A stretch of 64,000 nt of DNA from Shewanella psychromarinicola (GTDB lineage Bacteria; Pseudomonadota; Gammaproteobacteria; Enterobacterales; Shewanellaceae): positions 2,542,001-2,606,000 of the forward strand of contig NZ_CP034073.1 in NCBI RefSeq assembly GCF_003855155.1, written 5' to 3'. The notes below the pieces were generated by a model. It had not been told where the DNA came from. It did not search any database and saw only the letters and a list, made by a program, of their open reading frames with translations. The position numbers and the translations under genes were made by a program. This document shows, one piece after another, positions 27,690 to 36,707 of the stretch. Numbering within the stretch: the stretch's first letter is position 1; each line of letters begins with the position of its first letter.

Positions 27690-28804
27690 TGACGAAAAAT
27701 CTGTTTTAAAAATGATACTTTTGGCATAGCTAAAATGACTTTAGCCCAATCAATTAATGTAGCCGAACCGAGCATGAAGCGCGCAAAACCATCAGCATCT
27801 AACGCTTTTGCCGTGCGCATCATAATGGTAACGCCGAGCTCAGGGTGTGCCATCAATACTCCATTAAATATCTTATCCATATGGTTTAAAAATGGGTGAA
27901 TAGGTGCAGGAACTGAAAAATCGCCACAACTGATACACTCAGCCAATTTACTTATCTGTTCCTGAATACTGGCAAATGCATAACCTGAGGAAAGCCTAAC
28001 TGCTCCACTTGCAGCACCAATCGCTCCAGATTTTATATCTAATGGGTTTATTGATTGCATGGGAATAATACCCGTTTCTTCGGCTAATGTTTCCTCTATT
28101 TCAATTTCTTGCTCCTTAAGCCATTGGTAAATAGCTTGGCGATACCACTCTTTGTCTTCCAATTTTTTAGATATCATAGTCGACTCAATTAACAAGCGTC
28201 GATCTGAGAAAGGCAGAACATATATAAAGTGGAGCCCGCGAGATTGGTCTACGCGGAAATCCATTAAAGTTGCAATTTGGGGATCACTGATTGGGGCTTT
28301 TGTACGAATTTCCCAGCCTAAAAAATGCTGCTTTAAGCTGTCTTCAGAAACCTTTAGTGGTCGACTGTCATAAATTTTTTCAGCTTTATATTGTTGACCT
28401 CCGGCGCTAAATGAGCCACCTATTCCCTCAGTAAGAATATCTTCTGCCGTAGCACGAATTAAATCAACACCTTCGGCTAAATTCTTCTCACACTGTCCCA
28501 TATATTTAGCTGAACTTAGGCTAATATAATGGAACTGGTCACTACTGTGGAGAACCTCAGTGTGGTGGTCAGTCACTCGCCACTGCTGCCAGCTACCTTT
28601 AATAGCGGTCTGAAATTGTGTTTTTTGGGCGTAATTAGCCCATAAGGCCCAGCTACAATCTCGCTCAATCGGCGTTCTGGGTTCTACAACAACCGCAGAG
28701 ACATTGTTCAGCTTGGCAGCAAGACTTATGCCTGCACTGCCGCCGCCAATAATGGCGATATCAAGTTTGGTTATTTTATTCAAATTATTATGAAGACGCG
28801 ACAC
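27686..28804 (-). CDS. crtY: Lycopene beta-cyclase CrtY
   Basis: A 372-residue flavoprotein-like enzyme that closes both ends of lycopene to give beta-carotene. It has the N-terminal dinucleotide-binding motif DIAIIGGGSAGISLAAKL. Later conserved segments include RDCSWALWAN, FVYVLPFSDR-like FIYVLPFSDRRLLIEST and GAASGAVRLSSGYAFASIQ. The likely start is GTG 28804, after GGTG-rich sequence and 1 bp beyond the crtB stop. It is membrane-associated in homologues. Confidence 0.92.
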   Translation of the reverse strand: MSRLHNNLNKITKLDIAIIGGGSAGISLAAKLNNVSAVVVEPRTPIERDCSWALWANYAQKTQFQTAIKGSWQQWRVTDHHTEVLHSSDQFHYISLSSAKYMGQCEKNLAEGVDLIRATAEDILTEGIGGSFSAGGQQYKAEKIYDSRPLKVSEDSLKQHFLGWEIRTKAPISDPQIATLMDFRVDQSRGLHFIYVLPFSDRRLLIESTMISKKLEDKEWYRQAIYQWLKEQEIEIEETLAEETGIIPMQSINPLDIKSGAIGAASGAVRLSSGYAFASIQEQISKLAECISCGDFSVPAPIHPFLNHMDKIFNGVLMAHPELGVTIMMRTAKALDADGFARFMLGSATLIDWAKVILAMPKVSFLKQIFRQ

Positions 28805-28805
28805 C

Positions 28806-29696
28806 TTATACCCCCTTTAAATGTCGATGCAATTGCTTGTTATGAGACGGCACTTTTGTGGGTATTAAATCTACAATACTGCGCAAACTTAATAAGGCTT
28901 TCTTTGGCGTCGCGACATAAACTCTACCATGCCACCAACAAAAATCACGTTCCCTTAGTGATATACCAATTTGCCGATAAACGCGTAAGGCGACAGTAAT
29001 TGAAAAACGCGACCGAAAGGGCAGCAATTGGATGCCAAGTAGAGCGCTTTCATAGTAATCCTCGGCAAGATCGAGTATACGCTTAATGGCTAAAGCGACA
29101 GGCTCATGACATGTGGCATTCATACCAGCAATTTCAGAAGCCGTTAAGTTTACCCAGCACGCCGGCAGGTAACGGCGTGCCATCTGAGCATCTTCTAAGA
29201 CGTCTCGAGCAATATTGGTCAACTGCATTGCAATACCAAGGTCTATAGCAAAGCTTTCTGCACGTTGTTCTTTACAGTTTAGCACTCGGCACATCATAAT
29301 CCCTACGGTCCCTGCAACGGCATAACAATAGCGCAGTAATTCTGCTTCACTCTCAAAAGTAGTTGGCGTTTGATCACTCAACATACCATCTAGTAATTCA
29401 GTTGCCGCTGTAAGAGGGATATTATGCTTGGCGGCCAGATTTAAAAAAGCGTCTATTTCAGAACTTGCAGGTTGATTATGGCCATTGAGGCAGGCGCGAA
29501 TGTTCTCTAGTAATGCTTGACGGTCTGGAATATCTCCATCTGCTAAGTCGTCAACAAAGCGGCAAAATTTGTAAAGTTGCGCAGCACTGTTAGCTAAGTT
29601 GGAACCAAGAAATAGGCTGGCCCAATAAAATGATTTGCCATGACGAGCCATTAATTTTTTTGATGATATATTATCTGACTGCGAATTATCCATCAT
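28806..29696 (-). CDS. crtB: Phytoene synthase CrtB
   Basis: A 296-residue squalene/phytoene synthase that condenses two GGPP molecules to phytoene. The first aspartate-rich motif is RFVDDLADG and the second is NIARDVLEDAQMARRYLP, both binding diphosphate through Mg2+. The ATG directly follows the crtI stop. A leading stretch of about 12 polar residues precedes the conserved MARHGKSFYWASLFL. Confidence 0.94.
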   Translation of the reverse strand: MMDNSQSDNISSKKLMARHGKSFYWASLFLGSNLANSAAQLYKFCRFVDDLADGDIPDRQALLENIRACLNGHNQPASSEIDAFLNLAAKHNIPLTAATELLDGMLSDQTPTTFESEAELLRYCYAVAGTVGIMMCRVLNCKEQRAESFAIDLGIAMQLTNIARDVLEDAQMARRYLPACWVNLTASEIAGMNATCHEPVALAIKRILDLAEDYYESALLGIQLLPFRSRFSITVALRVYRQIGISLRERDFCWWHGRVYVATPKKALLSLRSIVDLIPTKVPSHNKQLHRHLKGV

Positions 29697-31205
29697 CTAT
29701 CCGCCCGATCCAACTTCAACGCCTGTCAGTAATTCTTCTACTACTTTCGCAGAGCTTATAACACCGGGAAGACCTGCACCTGGGTGAGTACCGGCGCCGA
29801 CAAAGTAAAGATTAGAAATAGCGCTATCGCGGTTATGAAATCGGAACCAAGCTGATTGGGTAAGTCGTGGTTCAATAGAGAAACCTGCACCATGCATAGA
29901 ACGATAGTCCTTAGCAAAATCCTCTGGAGTCATCCAAAATACTTCCTCAATTACAGATGAGAGCTCAGGTAATATAGTCTCTTCTAGTGCCTTAACAATA
30001 CGATCGCGCAATACTTCTGCTTGGGTGCTCCAATCTACGTTACCTTGTAAATTAGGTACCGGACATAAGACATAAAAAGATTCACATCCCTCTGGCGCAA
30101 AACTTTTATCTGTCGCAGTAGGGCGATGTACATACAAACTAAAATCTTCACTCATCTTTTTATCATCGAAAATTTCGGAGAGTAACTCTTTAAAACGAGG
30201 ACCCATCCAAATGCTGTGATGAGCTACATCTGGATATAATTTTTTAGTACCAAAATAAAGCACATAAAGCCCCATGCTATACTGTTTCTTAATTTTGGGC
30301 AGGCTAAGTTTGATTTTAGGCAGTAGATGTCGATAGCAAGTCTCAGGATCTCCAGCAAAAACCACTAAGTCAGCATTAATTGTCTGGTTGTTATTCAGTC
30401 GAACTCCAGTAGCAGTATTGTTGGTAACAATAATTTCATCTACATCAGCATTGAGTAAAATATCGATACTCTGGCGCTCCATAAGTGCACCTAATTCATC
30501 AACCAACTTTCCGGTGCCACCCATACAGAAAAATACCCCCCAGCGGCGTTCTAGGTAATGAATTAAGGTGTAAATAGCTGTAGTTTTAAACGGGTTTCCA
30601 CCCACCAATAAAGGATGTATTGAAAATGCTTGGCGTATCAAAGGATGCTTTAAATGATTATTTACCATCTGTGAAACAGTTTTGTAACATTCTAAGATCA
30701 GCAGAGCGGGGATCTGTCTGACCATATCCCAAACATGGGTAAAAGGCCTGTGAACAAGTTTTTTGAACGCTACGTCATAAACCTTTTTAGATTTATCTAG
30801 AAGCTTTAAATAGCCATCTGCGTCTTCGGGACTAAAGCGTCTTATCTCAGTTAGCGTATCTTCGATACTAGCGCAATAGTCAAATTGGCTGCCGTCGGCA
30901 AAATGAAAGCGATAGAAAGGATCCAAAGGAACAAATTCTAAGTGTTCCTCAATTTTTTCATCAAAGAGTTCAAATAACTCATCGAATAAAAAAGGTGCGG
31001 TTATAACCGTTGGACCCGCATCATGGCGATACCCACCACGCTCAAAGACCTGAGCCCTACCACCTAAACTATCGAGTCGCTCAAGTAATGTTACCTGATA
31101 CCCTAAAGCTCTTAGCCTTAAAGCAGTAGCTATGCCAGCGAAACCTGCACCAATCACTACTGCTGTTTTATCGGTTACCTTTATTTTTGAATTCAACCGG
31201 ACCAC
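29697..31205 (-). CDS. crtI: Phytoene desaturase CrtI
   Basis: A 502-residue FAD-dependent desaturase turning phytoene into lycopene. It has the N-terminal FAD-binding motif AVVIGAGFAGIATALRLRALG, the segment GGRAQVFERGGYRHDAGPTV and the C-terminal signature YFVGAGTHPGAGLPGV. The reported start is GTG 31205. The TTG at 31196, with AGGGG 8 nt upstream and overlapping the crtE stop as TTGA, is at least as likely. Confidence 0.95.
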   Translation of the reverse strand: MVRLNSKIKVTDKTAVVIGAGFAGIATALRLRALGYQVTLLERLDSLGGRAQVFERGGYRHDAGPTVITAPFLFDELFELFDEKIEEHLEFVPLDPFYRFHFADGSQFDYCASIEDTLTEIRRFSPEDADGYLKLLDKSKKVYDVAFKKLVHRPFTHVWDMVRQIPALLILECYKTVSQMVNNHLKHPLIRQAFSIHPLLVGGNPFKTTAIYTLIHYLERRWGVFFCMGGTGKLVDELGALMERQSIDILLNADVDEIIVTNNTATGVRLNNNQTINADLVVFAGDPETCYRHLLPKIKLSLPKIKKQYSMGLYVLYFGTKKLYPDVAHHSIWMGPRFKELLSEIFDDKKMSEDFSLYVHRPTATDKSFAPEGCESFYVLCPVPNLQGNVDWSTQAEVLRDRIVKALEETILPELSSVIEEVFWMTPEDFAKDYRSMHGAGFSIEPRLTQSAWFRFHNRDSAISNLYFVGAGTHPGAGLPGVISSAKVVEELLTGVEVGSGG

Positions 31206-32161
31206 CCCTGATATTTAATCACTATTTTTTGTTTTACTGATGCAACCAATCCACAAGCCACTGGCTGAAGTTGGGTGGGCAACCGATTAACAAGCAGCTC
31301 TGCTTTTACTAACCAGTAATCAACAAATTCATTAGCTTGTAGAATCGCTTCACTCGAGGCGATACGTCGTTGCCAATGCGTTAATAACAAATTATCGCTG
31401 GACATGTACCAGGCATTAAAATTATCTCGACCTAGAGCTTCTTGAGCGAATAAGCTAATGACCAAGTTGGGTTTTCGCCCGTCTAGATCACTTGATCGAT
31501 GGCTTGATGGCACAATATCATCGATGTCGTTACGACCTTGATAAGCAAGACCACAGAAACCCACTAGGGTTTCTAGAGATTTTAAACTGTCTAAATTGCT
31601 ACTGAAGCCTGCGGCTAAAGCAGCTCCTTTAATTGGAGCAATTAGAAGCGGTGCTGTTTTACCTTTAGCAATTCGTTGCCACTCGTCTAATTCAGCACAC
31701 TGACGCTGAGTGATATCTGATATTTGACCACTACATGTTTCCTGCATAGATTGGGCAAGTAGTCCGACAAGTGGACCGCCGTAACCACTATTTCTAGAAG
31801 CTAGCTCAAAAGCTTTAGCGACCATCCAATCACCCAAACATAAAGCCATATCAGAACCGAAATGCTTATTAATACTTTCTTGACCGCGCCGATGAGTACT
31901 AGAGTCGCTAATATCATCGTGTATTAGTGATGCGTTATGCAATAGCTCGCAAGCTGCTGCCCAATGTAAATTGTCATGCTCGTTTAGACCTAGTGCTGCA
32001 CCACTTGATAATGCAAGCTGCGCTCGAAAAGATTTCCCTGGATTTTTAAAATGATATCTAGCTGCCTCAGTTAGACGACTGTTTGAATTTGGCATTTCAT
32101 CCTTATAAAAGGCATCCAAGTTTTTCAATGTTAGAACATTATTTGTGTTTGTTGGGAACAT
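31193..32161 (-). CDS. crtE: Geranylgeranyl diphosphate synthase CrtE
   Basis: A 322-residue trans-prenyltransferase that extends FPP to GGPP, the entry to the carotenoid branch. The first aspartate-rich motif is LIHDDISDSSTHRRG and the second is GRNDIDDI. The second is less canonical but keeps the acidic cluster. The ATG has TAAGGG about 9 nt upstream. The 101-bp gap to proteorhodopsin contains a strong terminator hairpin, so expression depends on readthrough or on a second promoter. Confidence 0.92.
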   Translation of the reverse strand: MFPTNTNNVLTLKNLDAFYKDEMPNSNSRLTEAARYHFKNPGKSFRAQLALSSGAALGLNEHDNLHWAAACELLHNASLIHDDISDSSTHRRGQESINKHFGSDMALCLGDWMVAKAFELASRNSGYGGPLVGLLAQSMQETCSGQISDITQRQCAELDEWQRIAKGKTAPLLIAPIKGAALAAGFSSNLDSLKSLETLVGFCGLAYQGRNDIDDIVPSSHRSSDLDGRKPNLVISLFAQEALGRDNFNAWYMSSDNLLLTHWQRRIASSEAILQANEFVDYWLVKAELLVNRLPTQLQPVACGLVASVKQKIVIKYQGWSG

Positions 32162-32223
32162 TATTAGTACCCTTAAAATATGTAACCTATAAATGATTAC
32201 TTTATTATTTTACTTTTTAAAAA

Positions 32224-32246
32224 GGAGAGTCAGAAATCGACTCTCC
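32224..32246 (-). terminator. Intrinsic terminator between proteorhodopsin and crtE
   Basis: On the minus strand GGAGAGTC pairs perfectly with GACTCTCC over a 7-nt loop and is followed by TTTTT. The hairpin begins 17 bp after the proteorhodopsin stop. The plus strand also has a T-run beyond it, so it can work both ways. It should make opsin mRNA more abundant than the crt-blh-idi message. Confidence 0.85.
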
Positions 32247-32262
32247 CAATTTTTTAGTCTAT

Positions 32263-32982
32263 CTAGCTTGTTTTAATCGATGATGCTTGTTTTGAGTCTG
32301 TGTCAGCGACTGCCGCTGCCCAGATAACAACACCAAAAGCTATTTTGTTCCAGAAGTCGGCTACGTTATAAATAATATTCATAGTACCGGCGTCTGCGCC
32401 ATTCGTGAAATAACCCACAAAATAACCTAGTGGATAAATAGCCCAACCAACTGTGACCAGAAGCGTCATTGTTTTATAGGCTTTTTGTACATGAGGATTT
32501 GCTAATCCAGCATTAATCCGGCTTGCTTCACCTTTAAATATTTCCCAGATTATGAAGCCCCAAGCTGCCATTGATGGCCAAAATGCTATTTTCGCACTCA
32601 TTAATCCGGTTTCACCAGCGTAACCGAAGCCCAACATAACAATAGAACCGATAAGTAAACGCCAGAAAACACCAGCAGGAACTTTAGCAACTGCAGATAG
32701 AATCAAATAAAACTCTACCATCAGTAGTGGTACGGTCAACAACCAGTCAATGTATCGAAATGCTGTTGGTGATTCACCGGTAGCGACCCAAACATCGCGC
32801 ATGTAAAAATAATGCACTGCCGCAATTAGCGTAACAAGCCCTGACACAGTCAGGGATGTTTTCCATTTGCCTGCCACGCGGTCGCGCTCAACAAAGAAAA
32901 AAGCTGTGGCAGCAACAAGTGCCATAGATATTAGCCAAAAAGACATACCGACTGTATCGCCGGAAGATAAGTTGTGTGTCAT
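32263..32982 (-). CDS. Proteorhodopsin, green-type light-driven proton pump
   Basis: A 239-residue, seven-helix microbial rhodopsin. Key residues in proteorhodopsin terms: His75 is H57 (AAVHYFY), the proton acceptor Asp97 is D79 (RYIDWLLTVPLL), the tuning position 105 is L87, the donor Glu108 is E90 (LLMVEFY), and the retinal lysine is K213 (ADFWNKIAFG). The acceptor/donor pair marks an outward proton pump, and Leu at 105 predicts green absorption. No long signal peptide is visible. AGAGGT lies just upstream of the ATG. It leads the retinal biosynthesis operon and acts in the inner membrane. Confidence 0.97.
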   Translation of the reverse strand: MTHNLSSGDTVGMSFWLISMALVAATAFFFVERDRVAGKWKTSLTVSGLVTLIAAVHYFYMRDVWVATGESPTAFRYIDWLLTVPLLMVEFYLILSAVAKVPAGVFWRLLIGSIVMLGFGYAGETGLMSAKIAFWPSMAAWGFIIWEIFKGEASRINAGLANPHVQKAYKTMTLLVTVGWAIYPLGYFVGYFTNGADAGTMNIIYNVADFWNKIAFGVVIWAAAVADTDSKQASSIKTS

Positions 32983-33019
32983 TTAAAACCTCTGCAAATA
33001 AAGCGTGAATATTATTTTT

Positions 33020-33057
33020 AGTGTCAAAATGTCCACTACAAGATGACATATGACACT
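33020..33057 (-). promoter_or_regulatory. Nested inverted repeat upstream of proteorhodopsin
   Basis: AGTGTCA (33020-33026) pairs with TGACACT (33051-33057), and inside it ATGTC (33029-33033) pairs with GACAT (33045-33049) around an 11-nt centre. It lies 38-75 bp before the opsin ATG, so it is either a regulator site at the promoter or a 5'-leader hairpin. TTGACA-like and TAATAT-like elements occur here on the minus strand, but no pair is well spaced. Confidence 0.5.
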
Positions 33058-33518
33058 TGTTTTTTATCTGTTTCAGAATCTATCTTTTAGATAAAAACTA
33101 AATATCTGACCTATAATTTCATTACCCTTAAAATATATTAAATCATCATACTTAAGTGGTATGAGCCTAAAGATGTGTTTCATACGGAAGAAGTGTTAAA
33201 AAAGTTTAACTTATAGAGTGATTATTTTTAACTTTGTATATTAATCTACATCAGTAAATATAAGTCATTGATAATATTTGTTAAAAAAATTACTTTAAGG
33301 GTTGGTTTGTTTAAGATAAATTGAAATTTTCATTAAAGCGGTTAATTTGGTCTAAAAAATATAAGTAATAGCATTAAAATAATGGCTATTTTTCGTAAAT
33401 AGTGTAAAGCCTGATGCAATATAAGAAGGAAAAGCCGGTTATTCGTAAGCGGTCAATTAACTCCACATACCAATAAGAATAAGACTTTGTCATAGTACTT
33501 TCTCACAAAGGAGGCACT
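33058..33518. other. AT-rich intergenic region upstream of proteorhodopsin
   Basis: No gene recognised. The left part should hold the opsin promoter. TACCCTTAAAATAT at 33123-33136 is also found at 32168-32181 in front of crtE. The right part leads into an IS66-type remnant with a good Shine-Dalgarno (AAAGGAGG) before 33519. Confidence 0.4.
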
Positions 33519-33896
33519 ATGAATCAACCCTAAAAACATGACCACTGGACTCAAATGCTCACTGAGTTCAAACAAAGCCAATTACCCATCAAGCAATTTT
33601 ATTCTGAACGGTAAATCAACTATCAAACGCTTCACAATTGGGTCAAAAACTCAATGCAAAAGAGACCAAGCAGCAGGTTCAGCCTATTGTCTTTGAACAT
33701 GGTGGCACCAATGTTGTGGTGCTGTCATTGCCTAATGGTATTCGCGTTGAATTCCCTTCAACACTCAGTCAAACTCAAATTAACCATTGGGTTGCAGCGC
33801 GACTATGACACCGACAGGCAATGTTTATTTAGTGTCAAGTGTCACGGATATGCGAAAATCGATTGATGGATTATCATTAATTGTCTCGGACAGGGT
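33519..33896 (+). pseudogene. IS66-family remnant (tnpA and start of tnpB), different subgroup
   Basis: Frames from ATG 33519 rebuild an IS66 OrfA: HDHWTQMLTEFKQSQLPIKQF, INYQTLHNWVK, IVFEHGGTNVVVLSLPNGIRV, QTQINHWVAA. Early stops and a frameshift break it. A tnpB start at 33805 follows (TPTGNVYLVSSVTDMRKSID, the family N-terminus) and is cut at 33896. It is not the subgroup of the two complete IS66 copies. The 3' tip of a related transposase lies at 45049-45171 in the same orientation. Confidence 0.7.
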
Positions 33897-34361
33897 GGCT
33901 ATGACAACTTCGAGTACATTTCTATTTCGTCGCTACTTAAAAGCACTAAGAACAGATATGCTCGCGCTTTTGTTAAGAGTGAAGTAGATGAGTTCGATCT
34001 TACACATTTCATCGATTTTAATATGGGTATTATCATTCGAGCTCTGGAAAGTTTCACAACGTTTATGCAGAAGAAAATTGAACAGATTGAGAGAACTAGG
34101 TTGGACCTGTATAAGTCTCCATACTTTAGAGAGTTTAAACACGCACACATCACGATTATTAAGAAGGCACTCGAAGACGCAGGGCGGGAATTCACAGTTA
34201 AGGAATGGCAGACATAGTTCAATGTTACGGCAGCAGCTTCCAGAGGCTATCTGGATAAGTTAGTAGATCTGAACTTACTAATTAAGAGCAAAGAGAAAGG
34301 TAGTAGACAGTACAAATATTTAGCGTCACGAAATTTGAAAGAGAGGTTGAAAATTTATTGA
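33897..34361 (+). pseudogene. C-terminal fragment of a Fic-family protein
   Basis: The frame begins abruptly with GYDNFEYISISSLL and runs through FDLTHFIDFNMGIIIRALES and a long helical segment. A TAG at 34215-34217 interrupts it before the winged-helix tail (TAAASRGYLDKLVDLNLLI) that ends at 34361. Fic proteins usually AMPylate targets through an upstream HPFxxGNGR core, which is missing. The fragment is fused directly to IS66 debris, so a deletion removed the rest. Confidence 0.65.
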
Positions 34362-34408
34362 TGTAATCATACAACTGTGTGGTCGCACGCTAAATTCATC
34401 ATACTTAT

Positions 34409-34443
34409 GTGAGCTTACGGCAGCATAGTTCAACTTCTATCTT
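34409..34443 (+). repeat. Solo IS66 left terminus
   Basis: Starting GTGAGCTTACGGCAGCATAG, about 35 bp match the left end of IS66 copy A (17252 onward). The match then stops near the left end of an IS4-type element. No transposase of that subgroup remains here, so this is an orphan end left by insertion and deletion. Confidence 0.8.
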
Positions 34444-34450
34444 TTAAACC

Positions 34451-35908
34451 ACATTCATATGTAGGTACGTAAGCCTGTTTTTTGAACAATGCTTAAATAT
34501 CCACCAGTGAAATTACACCAAATTGATAAAGTCCATCCTTTAAATCTCGCTTCGGATGGGCTCGTTTACATAGCTTAGCGATCATATCAATGGATTCACG
34601 CAGTACTTCTTTAAGTGATACGCCCACGCTAATTTTTTCTACCATTAACGATAGCCAATGCGGGGCAGTTCGTGCCGTTTTTTGTGTCGATATCAAGCAT
34701 GATTTCAATGCTTCTGTACTGTAAGCCATTAATCGCTTGAGCAAAACCGTAATAAAACTCGCATAAATAAGTATGGTGACAATAGGTTTATTCTCTGTAC
34801 TGAATATCTTTAGGTTGCAATACGATTTTAACTCTTTAAAGAGTCATTATATTTGCCATCTCAGGCGATATAATTCAACAACATCTGAGGCTGGCACTGT
34901 TTCTCCGGCTAGATTGGTAACCAAATAGCCAATACGTTTTTTCTTTTTATACCAAAAGGCGATCACACGAAAATCAAAGTCATATCCCGACCAGCGGACG
35001 CTTAAATCTAGTGTGCTATTTTTATTCTTTAATTTTAACGTGTTAAGTTTTTTTCCCACGGCAGATTTTATGATTTTTCCTTGAACATTATAAGCTGCTT
35101 TAACGATAAGATTAATACTACAAGCAGCTTGAGTGATGGTATAACCGCCTTGTTGCTCAATGCTGATTATCTTTTTTCGATCAAAATAACCTGCATCCGT
35201 CAGTAATAACATACCGTTTAATGATGTAGCTTTGGGCGCGTGCGGCCTTTCTGTCTCGGTATCTGCACCGATGGATAAATAATCGATGCTGCCGCTTAAT
35301 AGATCCATAGTAACGTGAAGTTCAATCGCAGCGGGGAAGCGCTTCTTAAAGCGGCCAGGATATGTTTCCTGTAAGCCATCATGTACTTGAAATGAACAAC
35401 CATCATGTAATTTTATCTTTGAAAATAGGAACTTAGCGCCTGTTGGTAGTGATGTGAGCTTGAGTGATTGAAGTACCCATTGCTGCATTATGTTTTCAAA
35501 ACAGCTTTTAAAAAACTCACTACATTGAGGCTTTTTGAGCTGATTATGAAAGAGTTTGTAGTTAATTGGCATACCACTAATACGTTGATAATTACGATGG
35601 ATATCAGCTAGGTTAGTTTTTGATTGGCAGTCTAAAGTATTGGTGATTGAGAGTAATAACTTCAGGGGGTTGATCTGACGAGCACGCAGTATAAATTTCT
35701 TTTCTCTGGCTAAATGAAATAGTTTTTTAGCGTTAAAAATAGTGCTTATTTTTTCTGTTAATAATGTAAGGTTCGTCATCTTCGTGTTTCAGTTACTTTT
35801 TAGTTTTGGCGAACCAATAAGATCATAAATGAGGCACGAAGACACCTTTTTCATGCTAAATATTGATAAATATTCTGACCGACCCCTTAAGATCCTACAT
35901 ATGAATGT
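34451..35908 (-). mobile_element. IS4-family insertion sequence, inactive
   Basis: The element is bounded by perfect 15-bp inverted repeats, ACATTCATATGTAGG at 34451-34465 and its complement at 35894-35908, about 1458 bp in all. It contains one transposase gene on the minus strand with two internal stops. Flanking sequences show no clear target duplication. It sits beside an orphan IS66 end. Confidence 0.85.
34493..35779 (-). pseudogene. IS4-family transposase with tandem in-frame stops
   Basis: The frame from ATG 35779 to 34493 would give about 428 residues. It reads continuously except for TAA TGA at 34844-34849, between YRLRWQI and LFKELKSYCNL, where the family has the catalytic Glu region (Y-2-R-3-E-6-K type: YRLRWQIE). 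The stops therefore remove the catalytic glutamate itself. The conserved D region LLTDAGYFDRKKI is intact. The copy cannot encode an active enzyme. Confidence 0.85.
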
Positions 35909-35970
35909 ATCTTAAGTTATTAAAAAATAATAATAAAAAATCACATTGATAGTGATATTTATCACACTCT

Positions 35971-36555
35971 TTATTCTCTATCCCTAGCAGCCAATACTTC
36001 TGCATGACTGGCATAAATAGCCGTCATAGAGAGACTGATGTGCTTAAACTGGTGTTTCAAAGCAGCCAGAGACACTAAGCCATTTCCCACAACAAAATGA
36101 GCAATGGTTCGTCTCAGTGAGTGAGTTGAAAAATGCCAGTAAAATTTGCCATTTCCTCGCTCTCTAATAGGATTGTATTTAGAGGGCACAACTGGATTCA
36201 GCAAGCGATACACCTCATCCATTTCATCGGGTTCATATGTAATATCACGGTGTTTCGAATAAAACTTTAATAGTTCGCCAAGATTTGATGTATTTAACAC
36301 CACATCTTTCAATTGACGGTAAATGTTGTTACCACCCCTGCCATCAAAGCGAAATCGTGGAGAGCAGTGAATATCTCCTTTTCTTGAGCGATATTGGTCA
36401 TTAAGCACAGTTAAGACCTTCAGTGCCTTTTTACAGATGAGCGCACACGCCCACGCATCTTCTCTTGGTAATTTCTCCAACTTGCGAGTCCATGAGCGCA
36501 AGGTACAGAGCTTCAAACCGTCAAGGTCAATTTCTTTGTAAGACGTAGATTCCAT
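35971..36555 (-). pseudogene. Tyrosine recombinase/integrase, N-terminally truncated
   Basis: The 194-residue frame holds the C-terminal catalytic part of a phage-type integrase: the His-x-x-Arg box as THSLRRTIAHF, then KHQFKHISLSMTAIYAS with the terminal His and the nucleophilic Tyr. The arm-binding and core-binding domains expected before it are absent. It lies between the IS4 element and the deoxyribose genes and is probably what remains of the integrase of a former island. Confidence 0.65.
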
Positions 36556-36615
36556 TGCCTACAATTGATTGGTGTTGTGCAACAAAAACAGGGTAAATGT
36601 TCAGTACAATAATGT

Positions 36616-36625
36616 GGGGGGGGGG
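36616..36625 (+). repeat. G10 homopolymer
   Basis: Ten consecutive Gs in the 150-bp gap between the integrase fragment and the 3' end of deoQ. No gene is disrupted. Confidence 0.8.
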
Positions 36626-36707
36626 TGGCATTTACGTGTAAAGCTAAACTCATTGTTGGATAGAATAAGTTTGGATAACCCTAATTTAAGCAATGGTTGG
36701 ACATCAA

